This document shows positions 46,394 to 63,457 of a DNA stretch of 64,000 bases, in pieces (positions within the stretch are counted from its first letter, which is position 1; the number at the start of each line of letters is the position of its first letter). Below the pieces are notes generated by a model. That model made no database searches. It was not told the DNA's origin and saw only the letters and a list, made by a program, of their open reading frames with translations. Location of the stretch: assembly GCA_964006375.1 (NCBI GenBank), contig OZ023265.1:118402858-118466857 (forward strand). Reading direction: 5' to 3'. The translations under genes were made by a program, and so were the position numbers. This DNA comes from Tillus elongatus. Its lineage: Eukaryota; Arthropoda; Insecta; Coleoptera; Cleridae.

Positions 46394-48894
46394 TGTGATG
46401 AAAATTCTATTAAAAACTCTTTCTTCTCTATTTAAAAATAATCGACAGATGATATGTTCGGATTATCTTACAATTGACGCTTCTGTTACATCCAGTTTTT
46501 CTTTGTTTGAGAGTACAGTTTTATGTCTTTACTGGAAAATGGCCAACGCGGGAATGATAGAATTGCAGCAGAAAAGGGAATATGAGAAGGTCTAGTACGT
46601 GTCTAGTACGTTTACAGGTGATCAGTAATGCGTGGTACATGGACAACCAAAATATGGAGCTTTGAGGTAACATAAACGTAATTTGTTCTACGCTAATCTG
46701 CATAATTTGTTGGTCATTAACGGTACAAAATTTCAATATTGTGATTTTTCGGCACTGACAGATAAATAACCTGTCTAAATGTCATCTGAATTAGACGGGC
46801 TATAATTTGAGAAAAAATAATTAACTACCTACTTTAAAATTTATCCGTTTTCAAAAAATCTTGACGCAGCTAGTGCATTGTTATAGTGAATTTTCATAAA
46901 AATATTTTCCTTGTAGAATTGCCGCAAATATAATTACGCTAATTACGGTTTTGCAACATACGGAAAAAACTGTTAGTTTAGTTTGGGTCAAAGCACACCG
47001 TGGGATCGTTTCCAATGATAAAACTTACTAGCTAAATAAGTCGTAAAGTCTGAAGAATAAACAAAATAGTTATGGCCAATAACTGACAATCGGAAAAAGG
47101 TGGTATATTGAATATACGTGTAATACTAAAGATAAATACTATACAAGTTTACAGCACCTACAGTTCCGTGGTTTCCATGTATGTCTGTAAATAAATGCCC
47201 CACAGTTAAAATTTGTAAGCTAAGGTTTGGTCATGCTTTGGCTCCTGCTTATCTTTTTTAAATCGATTTAAATAGTGACCCAAATGGTGATTACGGCGAG
47301 TTTTAGAAGTCTGAGCCGAAGCTTTTCAAATGCCAATAGAAAACAACATAATTTGTTCTTTTATTAATCAAATTACTCAGCTAAATTGTTTTCACTCTCC
47401 CTCTAACTTGCCGCAACTTCTTTGTACTTGAAATACTGACATCTACACATTAAAAGGAAAACATATAACTAATTTAAAAATTATATATTATATCAATGTG
47501 TCTCAACGTGCTCTGCTATAAAATGTCTGTCTGTGCTACTGAAACCTAACTCTTTACCACGGGTCTTGTTTGTTTGTGTCTCTTAAATCTGCCGAAAATC
47601 AATGCACAATACAACAATAAACGGATGTATGCCAGAGAAAAAAAATAATTGAAAAAAAGAACCGACAGCTGTGAAACATCCTAATCTGACCAGGTAAATA
47701 AAATAAAAAGAATTAATGTCGCTATGTGTGAGAAAGAATGCGCGAATATCACACTGCCGATGACGTAGCCATTTAACTTAGAAAAAAAAAAGAATTCTGA
47801 GTTAGCCCTAGGAGTAACGTTACGGTGGTCAAAAAGTAAAAATGAACAAAGAAAGAAGAATGTACCCATATAATTTTCATTTCGCAAGTCATCGTGGTAA
47901 TTCTGAAATCATTTAATCTGTAAGATTTAAGTTTGATATTGGTCAAAACAATTTTATAATCATATTTAACAAGTAATGTCATCCCATATATTTATATCTT
48001 ATGTAGTTTCCTGGTGTCTTTGGATACGAAATTTTATTTAGAGTTTTATGCAGCCTCTTAGCGTAAAATAAATTTCTTCTGTCTATGAAATCGAATGAAT
48101 TATGTTTATCATGCAAAAACTTTAGATATTTTCACCTTCTTGGCCTCCTAAAGAAACAAATTATGCTTTATTGGTTATAACTCAAATTTTTTTAAAGATA
48201 AAAACATGAAGTTTGGTATGTGCTATGTTCTCTAAAGCCCAGTTTCTACCGCATTATTATCAAAACAATTTTGTTTTGTATACAGAAAAAATTCTGAGAA
48301 AAACTGGTCAGATATAACTGTCAAAGAACTCGTATAAGCGATTTACATAATATGTGCCAAGTAAATGGCGGCGGTCACCAGGCACTTAAAGTTTATTAGT
48401 TAAGTGAACGTACCGTTTCGTTTTAGCTAGAACTCAACTGTTGTCGATTTCTCAAAGGGGAATTAATGTTTGATGACTAACTCAACCTAACATTGAAGCA
48501 TGCATAGTTAAGTAACCACCCACTGTTCTGAATGTGTTTGCGGGTATCTTTTGTAAGTCTCAATTCATGGAAAATTGGCTGAGTTTACCAGGCGCTAAGA
48601 GCTGAGTGTATGCACTTACCCACTGACTATTGATACATTTCGACAGTTTGAGACTGATGAGATGAATGCACGGTTGACTTCAAGCACCATTTTGTGACGT
48701 TTGTCTGTCATTCCGCTTTGACAAATCGGCATCAGTTGAGCTCCAGGAGAAAATTAGCGGGACTGGTGAACTAGGCCGTTGTTTGGGTCGTTCTAAAATC
48801 GTTATGAAAATTATCTGGAGTATAATGTGATATTACAACCTCGCAGGGTACATGAAACAAATTGCTTTACGCACACCGAAATGCGAATTTAGAC
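46394..48894. other. Tetraspanin upstream region; no other gene seen
   Basis: It should hold the 5' UTR and promoter. AT-rich, without a recognisable core promoter. A decayed GCAGCTAGTGCATTG motif of the main family is at about 46862. Nothing else is supported. Confidence 0.5.
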
Positions 48895-49036
48895 ATTCAA
48901 CTACAATGCTAAAACATCAATTGGTTATTAATTTCACAGCAGGTACTAAAAAGAAAAAGAGACTTTTACGGGGAATCGAAGCCAGAACCATTGGTTTCAG
49001 AGGCACACGATCTTACCATTAGACCACCGAGGCTGC
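48895..49036 (-). mobile_element. SINE family 2, diverged head
   Basis: On the minus strand it reads GCCTCGGTGGTCTAATGGTA, a box-B-like GGCTTCGATTCCCC and a body start. It is clearly older than the 43448-43808 copy. Confidence 0.7.
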
Positions 49037-50778
<1,742 letters not shown>

Positions 50779-51879
50779 ATATCCAGTTGCTTTATACAGT
50801 TTTGTAATTTGTTAAATTGTACTCTAAAATAGTCGATATCCCATCTTCGCCTCGCTAGATGCCAAGAGCCTATGTTTAGATTGGTACTGTTTTAAATAGG
50901 GTAGTCATCCAGTAGTTATGGAGTAATATATTATTTATTTCATTTTCTTCTCCATATTTTGATGTCAACAGCTTATCTCTAGAGAATGATTCATGAAAAT
51001 AAAACTTCATTATGTGAAATTGTAATTTCGCAACGGAAATGTAAATATTAGATAATATTTTACTCAAGTCTGCTTACAATGCACTCGAATATAATTTATT
51101 TAGTATAAACTTGGCATAATATGAAATTAAATAAACACTTTGATTTTCACAAAGTAACAAAACTTTGAATTTTAAATTAGATAAATTTACATTTGACAAA
51201 AATAATTTATATAGGACGATTCCGAGCAAAATGTACATAACGTAACTATATGTGGATTACATACAGATGATTAAAAAAACTAGAAATTTGGTGTTTGATG
51301 GTCCTTGTTACTGAGATACAAGGTGTTCAGCTGATTCAAGTGAAACTTCTGATTTTACATAATTTTTGAACCACTTCGTATGTTAAATTCAGCAATTATA
51401 TTACTGCCATCGTAATTATTAACAACATATTTAATGAAATCTCGAAATCCAGGACTCAAGAAAATGAACTCCGTATTATATTCAATTTTAAAACAAATTC
51501 GAGTTTATTTTTGTTTGGCAGTTATGGGAACGTAGATACCTTAGTCTTGACTTTTGGAAATCTATCCAGCTCAATTCTTAGTTCAACAACCAATTTTTTT
51601 TAAAATCCGTTTTCTCAAAAACTACTGGAATTGGTTTAAAAAAAAACTTTTCAAAAAGAGAATTTGATTAGCTTTAAAGCGAGGTGTCTCTCAATCCCCC
51701 TTCCGTTTAAAATATCAGGGGTGAAACTCTTCCCTGCGAGAGGTATACAGGGTTGAAAATATCGGAAAACGTTTCCCCCTTAAATTAAAAAATGACGTGT
51801 GTGAGCGATTTTTGTAAATAACAGGAAATATCAAAGATCAGGTCTGTTTCGTTTTCCCTGCACAACCCCTATGTTACTT
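50779..51879. other. No gene recognised
   Basis: AT-rich. AGATACAAGGTGTTCAGC near 51313 resembles a decayed mariner-type terminus and may be the left end of the element below. Confidence 0.45.
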
Positions 51880-52745
51880 TTCTATGGCTACTGCGACGGT
51901 AATGGGCGAGCCGCAATACATGAGTATCAACGGCGTTCTCCCAGTCATCGGGTTCGCAATCATCAAACATTAAGCAACTTCTACAGATACATCAGATAAT
52001 ACGGTTATTTTATTGCTTTTCCATGCAAAAATTGCATCAAAAGTCTACCGCGTCCACTGTCTGGAAAATTTTAGAAAAACGTAATTTGTATCAGTTTCAC
52101 TTGAGGCTGGTGGTGTTGAAGCTATAGGAGTTATATTATATGTCGTCAGATTTTACGTAACAAAACAACCTTGTATCAGAGTTATTTCCTGATGAGGAAT
52201 TAAATATTGCATTTATAATACCAGAAACAGTCACGTGTGGGCCTACCACATGCTGTTAGAAGAATAAATTCGCAACATAAGTTTTCTGTCAATGTTTGGT
52301 GTATAATTGTGGACATCCACCTGAACGGCCTCTATGTACTTCCATCTAGAGTGACTGGCGAGATTTATTCGAATTTTTTGTAATGTGTTACATACTTTAC
52401 TGTGAAATGCCAACATACGTTCGATATCCTTTTAGCACCATGGAACCCCACTGCATTGCACTCTTCAGGTTGTATCATTATTAAATGACACATATCCTAA
52501 CAGGTGGATAGGATATGGGGGTCTGCACAATTGGCATCTGAGCTAGCCCGATTAGAAGTTCTTTGATTATTACTTGTGGGATAATTTGATGTCAAAGGTG
52601 TACAATTCCCTAAATGAATACAAGGAAAGGTCTTGTTCAAAGAATAACAGATTGCTGTGAGAAATCGAGAAATCGACGAAGTGTCACCAGAAAGGCTGTC
52701 ACTCAACAACAACCACGAGGAGCAAGAAAATGTATTGCTGCCAAT
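51880..52745 (+). pseudogene. Mariner-like (DUF4817) transposase, heavily decayed
   Basis: Broken frames align in order with the transposase at 7554-8324. YGYCDGNGRAAIHEYQRRSP (near 51895) is the DUF4817 helix-turn-helix. IHLNGLYVLP lies near 52315. A PLHCTLQVVSLLNDTYPNRW then IGYGG stretch lies near 52450-52530. FDYYLWDNL is near 52570, where PLDFYLWG is expected. Stops and frameshifts are frequent, and several catalytic positions are gone. Confidence 0.8.
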
Positions 52746-54681
<1,936 letters not shown>

Positions 54682-54776
<95 letters not shown>

Positions 54777-54781
54777 CATAT

Positions 54782-54866
<85 letters not shown>

Positions 54867-54926
54867 GGTGTGTGTGTGTGTTTGCGTACGTGCGTGCGTG
54901 CGTGTGTGGGTGCGCGTGTGTGTGTA
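54682..54926. repeat. Compound (TA)n-(TG)n/(CGTG)n microsatellite
   Basis: About 180 bp of TA with TACATACA interruptions near 54772-54790. It changes at about 54862 into TGTGTGTGTG and GCGTACGTGCGTGCGTGCGT. The alternating purine-pyrimidine GC-containing part is of Z-DNA-forming type. Confidence 0.9.
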
Positions 54927-56297
54927 CAGTCAGTTACTCAAAATGTAACAGTCTGATTTGAATGAAATTTGATAGGTATTTTCCTTCTATTAATCGCTTG
55001 GACAAGTTCGTTAGCCAGCCTAGTTTTTCAAAAGGGAAATTTAAGTTTTTTGTCAAATAATCTTTGTATCTCCGAAAATAATAAAGTTATTCTAATAAAA
55101 TTAAGTATACACGTTACCTTTATAAAGACGTGGTAATTTAAAATTACTATTTGTAAAACGTGGAGTTGCAGACATTTAAAAAGATTTGCAAGATGCTAGA
55201 AGACGACAAAGGACTGAAAGCTTTTGTACGATAAACACAAATTATGTAATTTTATATATAAAAGAAAACTATCTCGGGTTTTATTTTTTTGTATAATGGT
55301 TGTGGCATCTCTGCCCATTAGCACAATTTTCCGATTTTGTTTATTTTATTTTTCCAAACAAGGCGAACTTCTTGCTGAGCCACCCAGTAATCAAAACTGG
55401 GACCTCTCGCTTTGCAAGCCGACATCTAGCAACTATAATAATAATTATATTGAGCTTTACCGTAGAAATGCCTCACCCTGTATATATGGAAACAGATAAA
55501 AATGGAAAGTAAACTCGGAGATGGATTTTCCGGGGCCTAGTTTGCGCTCAAATCTTTTTTAAATTCAAAAGTTGCGGTCTCCTCATTAACGAATTTTTTC
55601 TACAAAAATTAGCTAAAAATTATAAATCGTTAAACCAAAAACTTAACTAAACATACAGCCAAAGTACCAGAAAAAGGGTCTTTTTGAAATGAATTTTCTG
55701 TAAATATTTTAGTAAAATGAATGACAATGACGGTTAAAGCTGAAACTTAAGGGGTTGCAGAAATCTCTTCTTGCGACATTTTCTTTACATAATCCGTATT
55801 TTTTTCAGGTTTTTTGCCTAAATTTTGCCAACTTTGACGTTTCAAATCGCGACTTTGACGTTTCGGGGAAACCGACATTTTTATCTTTAAATGCCTATAA
55901 CTTTTTTTTTCTTTTTTTTATAGACCTACATTTTAGTATGTGAGTCACTATTTATAATACAAAGACACGTACCAAATTCGGTTGCCCTCACATTGTTATT
56001 TCCGGAGATATACATTTTTTTCGAAAGAAACACAACATTTTCCGGGAAAACTTGGGCCGATTTGCTTGGTTAACAAACTTATCCAGACCACTTGCAAAAG
56101 GAAGGTTCTCACCAAATTTGATCGAAATCGGCCCATTACTTTTTGAGTTATCGGTGTGAAACCTATAAAAATGGAAACTGACCCCGAATATGGGTTCTAG
56201 GGGCCCCACTTTGCGCTCATTTGAAGACATTTTTTCAAAATTGAAAAGTTGGGAACTCCTCATTAGTGATTTTTTTTAAAAGAAAATTCACTAAAAG
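54927..56297. repeat. Main repeat family copy plus segment A without a TA tract
   Basis: The family modules run to GAGTTATCGGTGTGAAACC and then continue directly as TATAAAAATGGAAACTGACC (segment A) at about 56150-56180, with no (TA)n between. This is the only copy I see with an unexpanded junction. Confidence 0.8.
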
Positions 56298-57188
<891 letters not shown>

Positions 57189-57425
57189 GCAGATGCACCT
57201 GTCAACTGGTCAGCCCGTTCCCCCGACCTCAACCCCTTAGATTTTAGTTTCTGGGGATATATAAAATAATTTGTGTACAGGGTGCCCATACTCGATGCAG
57301 AACATCTGCGGGAACGAATCCTACAAGGCGCGGAGGAATACCGTATGAAACTGGACATTTTCAGAAAATTCGGTTTTCTCTTATCAAAGTGTGTGCATCC
57401 AAGAGGGTGGTAGCTATATTGAGCA
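57189..57425 (+). pseudogene. Mariner-like transposase, C-terminal fragment
   Basis: APVNWSARSPDLNPLDFSFW then GYIK, a stop, FVYRVPILDAEHLRERILQG and a Cys near the end. This is the last third of a DUF4817-type transposase with the final catalytic block, interrupted by one stop after GYIK. It is joined directly to main-family repeat sequence on its left. Confidence 0.8.
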
Positions 57426-57799
57426 TTTAATTTAATTATAATTTTATTTCTATAAGATCGCTTTACATACCGTTTTTCATTATTTTTGGTTGAGTTTTCA
57501 TATTAATGGTAGACTGACAGTTTAAGTTTAATACAAGTTATACTTATAAAACGGTTTTGATGACTTATAGTTACATATGTGTGAAACATAGCAGTATGTA
57601 TGTATTCAAGTAGCAATATTTAAGGCAAAGGAAAGTGCTACAATTTCTGTGTAATACATTCTCTATTCTGATTGCAAATGAATAAAAAAATCCAAATTCT
57701 TTTAATTTGTTGAGACGTGTCACCAGCCTTCAAGAACGCAAATAACCTACGATATTAGTTTCTATTAGACCACCGGCTCCCGAATGAAAAATGTAGGGG

Positions 57800-58440
57800 T
57801 TTCATTTTTTTTATTCACGTAGATGTCGTCTAGTCGTGGTATAAGACTACATGTTATATTTCATGGAGATAACGTTTCGTAGTTTTTTTTCTCACCTGTT
57901 TGGGTCCGACCATACAACTTACAATAACTCATAAACCAGTCGTTTTATCAAAATTCAACTAGAGAAACAAAAGTTATAAAATTATTTTGTCTAACAACAG
58001 TAATTTGTTTTAAAACCATTGGCGTGAGCACAAAAAACTTTATAGGGTCAATACTTGTTCCAACCCCCCCCCCCCTTACCCCCTTGGGGTTTGATTTTTC
58101 TCTCCTCATCTACACAGATGACTTCTAGTTCTCAAATAAGACTACGTACAAAATTTCATGGAGATAACTTCAAAAACATAAAAATTATAAATGAAAAAAT
58201 GTTTCGTAGGTTTTTCTCACCTGTTTGGGTCTGACCATACAACTTACAATAACTCATAAACTAGTCGTTTTATCAAAATTCAACTAGAGAAACAAAAGTC
58301 ATAAAATAATGGTGTCTAACAAAAGCCATTTGTTTTGAAACCATAGGCGTGCACACAAAACAGTTTAGAGGGTCAATATATGTTCCACCCCCCACACTTT
58401 TTTCTAGGTGAACCGATTTTGATGATTTTTAAATTTGAAA
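57800..58440. repeat. Diverged tandem duplication, about 295-327 bp period
   Basis: ATAAGACTAC...TTTCATGGAGATAAC and TTTCTCACCTGTTTGGGTC...GGTCAATA occur twice (from about 57841 and 58136). The second copy carries a 32-nt insertion. A CCCCCCCCCC run lies between them (about 58065). It seems to be a dispersed repeat duplicated in tandem. Confidence 0.85.
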
Positions 58441-59405
58441 GCTGGTGCCTCTCACCTGGTCCCATATAAATTTGATGAAGACCTGGCCTGTAGTTTTTGA
58501 GTTATCCTTAATGAAGTCGGTTTTGTACTTTAAATTTTTTATTTTTAACGGTTCGATACTTGCTGTAACAAACAAAGCTTGATAATTAACAGCGAAAAAC
58601 TGTCAATTTCCTCTATTGAATAAAAACGTAAAAATAATTCATGGTTACTTCTATTGCACAATATTTCAAATTCCACCCTTCTTCTCTCTATCGTTTCTAA
58701 TGTAATATGTAAACGTGGTAACGAATGTCGAATCGATTGTTAGAAGCGACGCGAAGCGCCGCTCTTCTCTCTCCACAGGTTGCAATGCGTCACCATCTAA
58801 TGGTGTAATTTACAGTTTGCCTCCTACGCATACACCATTCTCCCAATTCCCAGAAAGCAATATATTTAGAAATGCTGCATAGACATGATCTACGACCTTC
58901 AGGTACACAAGTACATGGAAAGTTCACTTTTGACATTCCACATTTACAAATTACCATGCGGGGGACGAACTTCTAACTACTCTTCTAACTTTTTACGAAG
59001 TTAACAAGAAATAATATTTAGAAGATTCAAGTATATAAACGTGGGACAAGTTAAATTTTTTACCGAGAAAGTTTGCACTTGACTCCTAACAAATATACAT
59101 GAGTTTAAGAACAGGGCATGATAAATAATGCCAAAAGCAGAAAAATAGCAGTTTAAGTTGAAATATTATTTTTATTAAATTCCTCTGTAAAAGCTCAAAA
59201 TGATGCGATTTGCTCTTTCAGCACATAAACTCTTTTTGTTATATGGATACACCAGCGCAAGTAAAGAAAAATATAAGCGGAAACATACTCATATTTTCAT
59301 GTCACAAGCTGCCAGAAATAAGAAGGCTATTTAAGTCTGTCAGTTTGAAGTTTCATGTGACATTTGTGAAAACATGTGAAAACAATTTATCAACTACTTA
59401 GGTAT
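58441..59405. other. No gene recognised
   Basis: AT-rich. Nothing supported in either strand. Confidence 0.45.
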
Positions 59406-59442
59406 ATATCGATGGATATTTGACAAAACATCGTAAGCGACA
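59406..59442 (+). repeat. Left terminal inverted repeat
   Basis: ATATCGATGGATATTTGACA followed by AAACATCGTAAGCGACA. It pairs with 63060-63096. Confidence 0.93.
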
Positions 59443-59898
59443 ATTTTACCAAAATTGTGTTTTTTGGTCTAAACGATTCCTTGGGTAAAACTTGATCATC
59501 CCGACACAATATCGTACGTCAGTTCTATTGTTTTCGCTGAATTTTATCGTTTTGTATATTATCGTATGCGACAATATTGTCTAACAGTGTTTAAATTATA
59601 CCTAAAACTATCGTAACTGTTGATGTATTCCCGACAGAGAATCGTAAGCGCCGTCGGTTACGATAAACTAGCGAGAACATACGACAGTTATTAGTGACCA
59701 TTTATTTCTTGTCCACTGCGCATCAGTCCGAGTTTAAGAGCTGTTATGCGTTATTCTAATGATTTCAGTTTAGTAGAGTCATCGTAAGTGTCTGCACGTT
59801 ACGGAATTTGTACGATTTGATTGTGTTTAAGGTTTAGTGTTTTTGTGGTTTAAATTTGAATTGAATAATATTAATTTAGTGGAATAGAATATAGTACC

Positions 59899-62439
59899 AT
59901 GGTAAGTACCATAATTTTAGTTATTTGTCGATAATCACACTAACTTAAACCGTTTATAGATGATGGCTTCTTCACGAGGGTATAGAATAGCATTAATGGG
60001 AATACAACAAAGTCAAAAAGAGATGCAAGTAGAACAAAAAAGGTCGAACAGTTTAGAAAACGTGGAAAATAATATTAATATTATAAATCATTTGAATCTA
60101 AATACTGCAAATGTTAAAAGTAAGACCATCATCTCAAATAATATCTCCTTAAATGAACATGTTACTGACAACGGTCCCTCTAATAATACTACACCAAATC
60201 AGAAGCACTTTGAAACAATTCTTGATGATATAGACAGCATGCCAATTGTATTTTTAGAGAATGAAAGTAGTACTGTTTCTGCCACTGTATTATTGGACAA
60301 CAATTTAGACGATGTATTGAATGAGGGTTCCACTTTTATTTTAAATGAGTTCGAAAACTACATTGATGATAATATTGAAGTTATCGATGAAATCCTAGTT
60401 GAAAAGGCGCCGGAAAATAAGCAAAGAAGGCTGGTAAATTATTCTTCAAGTTCGGAATCAAACAACTCCGAGTCAGAACCTGTCCAAAAAAGTACAAAAC
60501 TGAAGAGGTTTGATTCAGATTATTCGTTTCATGAAAAAAAGGATTCCGATTTCTTCTATTCAAGTTCCGATTCCGAAGATACCGTTGAAAAGAGTACTGT
60601 TGGTGAATCTGGGTTGAGAAAACCAAAAAAAGCTAACAAAAAGAAAATAAAAAAAATTGAAAAGTGTTTGGGAGCTTTAAAATCACTACAGGAAAATCCA
60701 TGCAAAAATAGAAATTGTCAAAACTCATGCGCCAAAAACTTTACAGAACAACAGCGTCATGACATTTTCGAATTTTATTGGGGACTAGGTAGCCATCAAA
60801 GACAGCGGGATTGGCTTTTATCCTGCATTAAGGAAACTATTCTTAAACGAAGACGCGTAACTACCGAAAATAGCAGGCGGAATAGAACTTTTAAATATTT
60901 TCTCTCATGGAATGGGACTGAAGTCGAAGTTTGCCAAAAGTTTCTTTTAAAAACACTATGCATCTCGCAAATGACTCTGAGATACACTAAAGACAATGCA
61001 TTTTCTGAAAAATTTGCTAAGACTGATCAGAGAGGGAAACATGATCCACCTCATAAAACAAAGCAGGAGGACAAAAAAAGTGTTCATGATTTTATAAAAA
61101 AGCTACCAGCAGTTCCGTCTCACTACTGCAGAGGTAGTACAACAAAAAAGTATTTGCCAGCGGAAATGAGAAACGTGTCCTTCCTGTATATAATATTTGT
61201 AAAGGATCAACTAGAATTATTTAATGTCACGACCAAAGTGTCCTTGAAAGTATTTAGAAATATTTTTCGTAAAGATTTTAATCTTGGTTTCCATCTTCCT
61301 AAGAAAGATAAGTGTTCAGTTTGCGAAACAAGAAAAGATAATGGACTTACATTTACAGAAGAAGAGGTGGATGATTACGAGGCACATGTAAGAGATAAAA
61401 ATGAGAGTAAACAGAATTTTCTGTCTGACCAAAAGTTGGCAAAAGAAGACAACAGTTTTGTATGTGCTAGTTTCGATTTACAAAAAGTTTTGAACACGCC
61501 ACATGGCGAAAACATGATGTTATATTACTCCCGAAAATATGCTATGTACAACGAGACTGTATATGAAAGTGGAACTAGGAACACCTTTTGCTATGTATGG
61601 GGTGAAGCTGACGGCAATCGAGGATCAAACGAAGTAGGCACAATCATAAATAAATATTTAGAAATGATTGACCAGAGAGGAAATGTTCAGGCCGTTGCGC
61701 TTTATTGCGACAGTTGTTCTGGTCAAAACAGAAATAAGGCTATTTTGGCTATGATATATACGTTTTTAAAATCGTCGAAAAATATACAAGACATAAAAAT
61801 CGTATTTCTCCTTCCAGGGCATACTTACATGCCCGTGGATGCAGTCCATGCTACGATAGAAAGATTCATTTCTAAACGTATTGTTTGGGCGCCATCAGAA
61901 TGGGCTACATTGATTTCCAATGCTAGAGTTCACCCAAGACCCTTTGAAGTTATCTCCATGAAATATTCTGACTTTATAGATTGGAAAACAACAGCAGAGA
62001 ATTTACTGAGTAGTAATAAAACCAATGATGGACAGAAATTCAAAATAAGTAAACTCAGAATAGCGTATTTTAAGAAAGGGGAGGATAGCATACACATAAA
62101 ATACTCATACTCCGATTCTGTGGAAAAGATCGTTTTACCAGTATCCCTTGTATCACAGTCTAAAGGTTTGTAAACTCTATCATAATCTAATTCTATCAAG
62201 TTAACCACATTTTGTTATTAGGTCGTAGATCAAAAAAATCACCAAAAGCAGTAGATGTCCTTTATTCGTCTCCGTTGCCAATTTCTGAATTGAAATTAAA
62301 AAATCTTATGGAGCTGTGTGAAAAAAAAGTAGTACCCCATAGATATTGGGACGAATACAAATCCTTTGTGGCGACGGTTGATGTTCCAGATACTTTGGCT
62401 GAGACTGATAATGAAGACGAAATTCGTGAAGAGAATTGA
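59899..62439 (+). CDS. DDE-like transposase, three exons
   Basis: Proposed exons are 59899-59901 (ATG only, context ACCATGG), 59960-62165 and 62222-62439. The introns, 59902-59959 (GTAAGT...TATAG) and 62166-62221 (GTTTGT...ATTAG), keep frame and give about 808 residues. Numbering from the ATG at 59960: an acidic Ser-rich N-terminus with a Lys-rich stretch (KKANKKKIKK), Cys248/253/257, CxxC 452/455, then SFDLQKVL (Asp506), YCDSCSGQNRN (Asp584) and PGHTYMPVDAVHATIER (Asp627, Glu634). The last three are candidate D-D-D/E catalytic residues of an RNase H fold. Related uncharacterised proteins are common in insect genomes. The superfamily is not settled; Sola is one candidate because of the possible 4-bp duplication. 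Confidence 0.85.
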
Positions 62440-63059
62440 AAGTCTAAACTTGTATTTGTACTGCCATTTTAAAGTTTGTGTGATACTGTACGTTTTAATT
62501 TTAATGCCATTGTAATTAATGTTTTAGTTCAAATAAATTTATGTATTAGTACAAATGTTTTTGTTCAAATATTTTAGTTCAAATATTTTGTCTAATTCTG
62601 TACTTTTAACGTGTTCAATAAATGATAAGAAAAATAGCCTTTACGTTATTTATAACTATTTTAATGGTCATGCATCGCAATGTCAAATGTTTTAGTTTAA
62701 TTCTGCACTTTTAACGTTTGATAAATAATGATAATAACAATAATGATAATTATTAATATAATAATAATAATAATAACAGCCTTTGCGTTACATAATACAA
62801 ATTTTTCCCATATTATAACGAGAATTGCCAGATATACTAAACATCGTATGTGTATCGTAAGCGACAAAAATCTAGTAACATAATGCCTGACAAATTATCG
62901 TAAGTAGCAAAAATTAATGTAAATAATTCGTTTTCTCAAATTCAATACGAAAATTCAATTAATATTTACAAAACAAAAGTGTTACAAACATTTTTATTAC
63001 TCATAGTCTGAGAAAGACATCAATTATAAAAAAAGTTGGTTCCTGTAAAATTTACTGTG
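62440..63059 (+). other. Transposon 3' non-coding region
   Basis: AT-rich. AATAAA-type signals lie at about 62534 and 62619. A (TAA)n-like run is at about 62755-62775, and three copies of the ATCGTAAGCG-type motif are at 62843-62905. Confidence 0.6.
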
Positions 63060-63096
63060 TGTCGCTTACGATGTTTTGTCAAAAACCCATCGATAT
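63060..63096 (-). repeat. Right terminal inverted repeat
   Basis: Reverse complement of 59406-59442 with two or three differences (AAAACCC against AATATCC on the other side). Confidence 0.93.
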
Positions 63097-63457
63097 TTTG
63101 AAAATGTTAACAGATAATCATATTAGAGTAATTATTTCCTATCCTTTTTAACCAAAGTTAATTTGATTGTTTAAAAATTTTTTTTGGAAATTCTCTAAAC
63201 AGATTATTGAAAATAAATAAGAAAATTTAAAAAATACTTCACTGATCCCTACATGAATCATATGGTATGCGATTATAAATATAATAATTTCCAAAACTAT
63301 AACATATAGGTATATAGGAAGTGTTATACAAAATTTGGAGCTGGGAGCATGTCCTTCGCTTCTAAAATATAAAATCATTCGAATCATTTGACAATATACA
63401 TGACACAATTGAGCAGTGCTTTAAGCTTTCCTTTCCGAAGAAAAAAGTACCACTTGA
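63097..63457. other. No gene recognised
   Basis: AT-rich. From about 63435 a second frame (FPKKKVPLETRKFYL) may be the upstream continuation of the next element after a frameshift. Confidence 0.4.

Larger units (their letters stand above)
59406..63096 (+). mobile_element. Complete DNA transposon with DDE-like transposase gene
   Basis: Terminal inverted repeats of 37 bp (59406-59442 and 63060-63096) differ at two or three positions. Their shared inner core is TGACAAAACATCGTAAGCGA. ATAT at both extreme ends could be a 4-bp (palindromic) target duplication, but a TA duplication cannot be excluded. Motifs like ATCGTAAGCGAC recur inside at about 59511, 59561, 59641, 59781, 62843, 62854 and 62897, all outside the coding region. 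This is typical of transposase binding sites. The enclosed gene looks intact. Confidence 0.92.

Noticed and set aside
46323..46595. A 90-codon plus-strand open frame
   Set aside because: It is antisense to tetraspanin exon 1, whose splice and sequence evidence is much stronger.
60381..62208. Minus-strand open frames within the transposase gene
   Set aside because: They are antisense shadows of a long, spliced, motif-bearing plus-strand gene.
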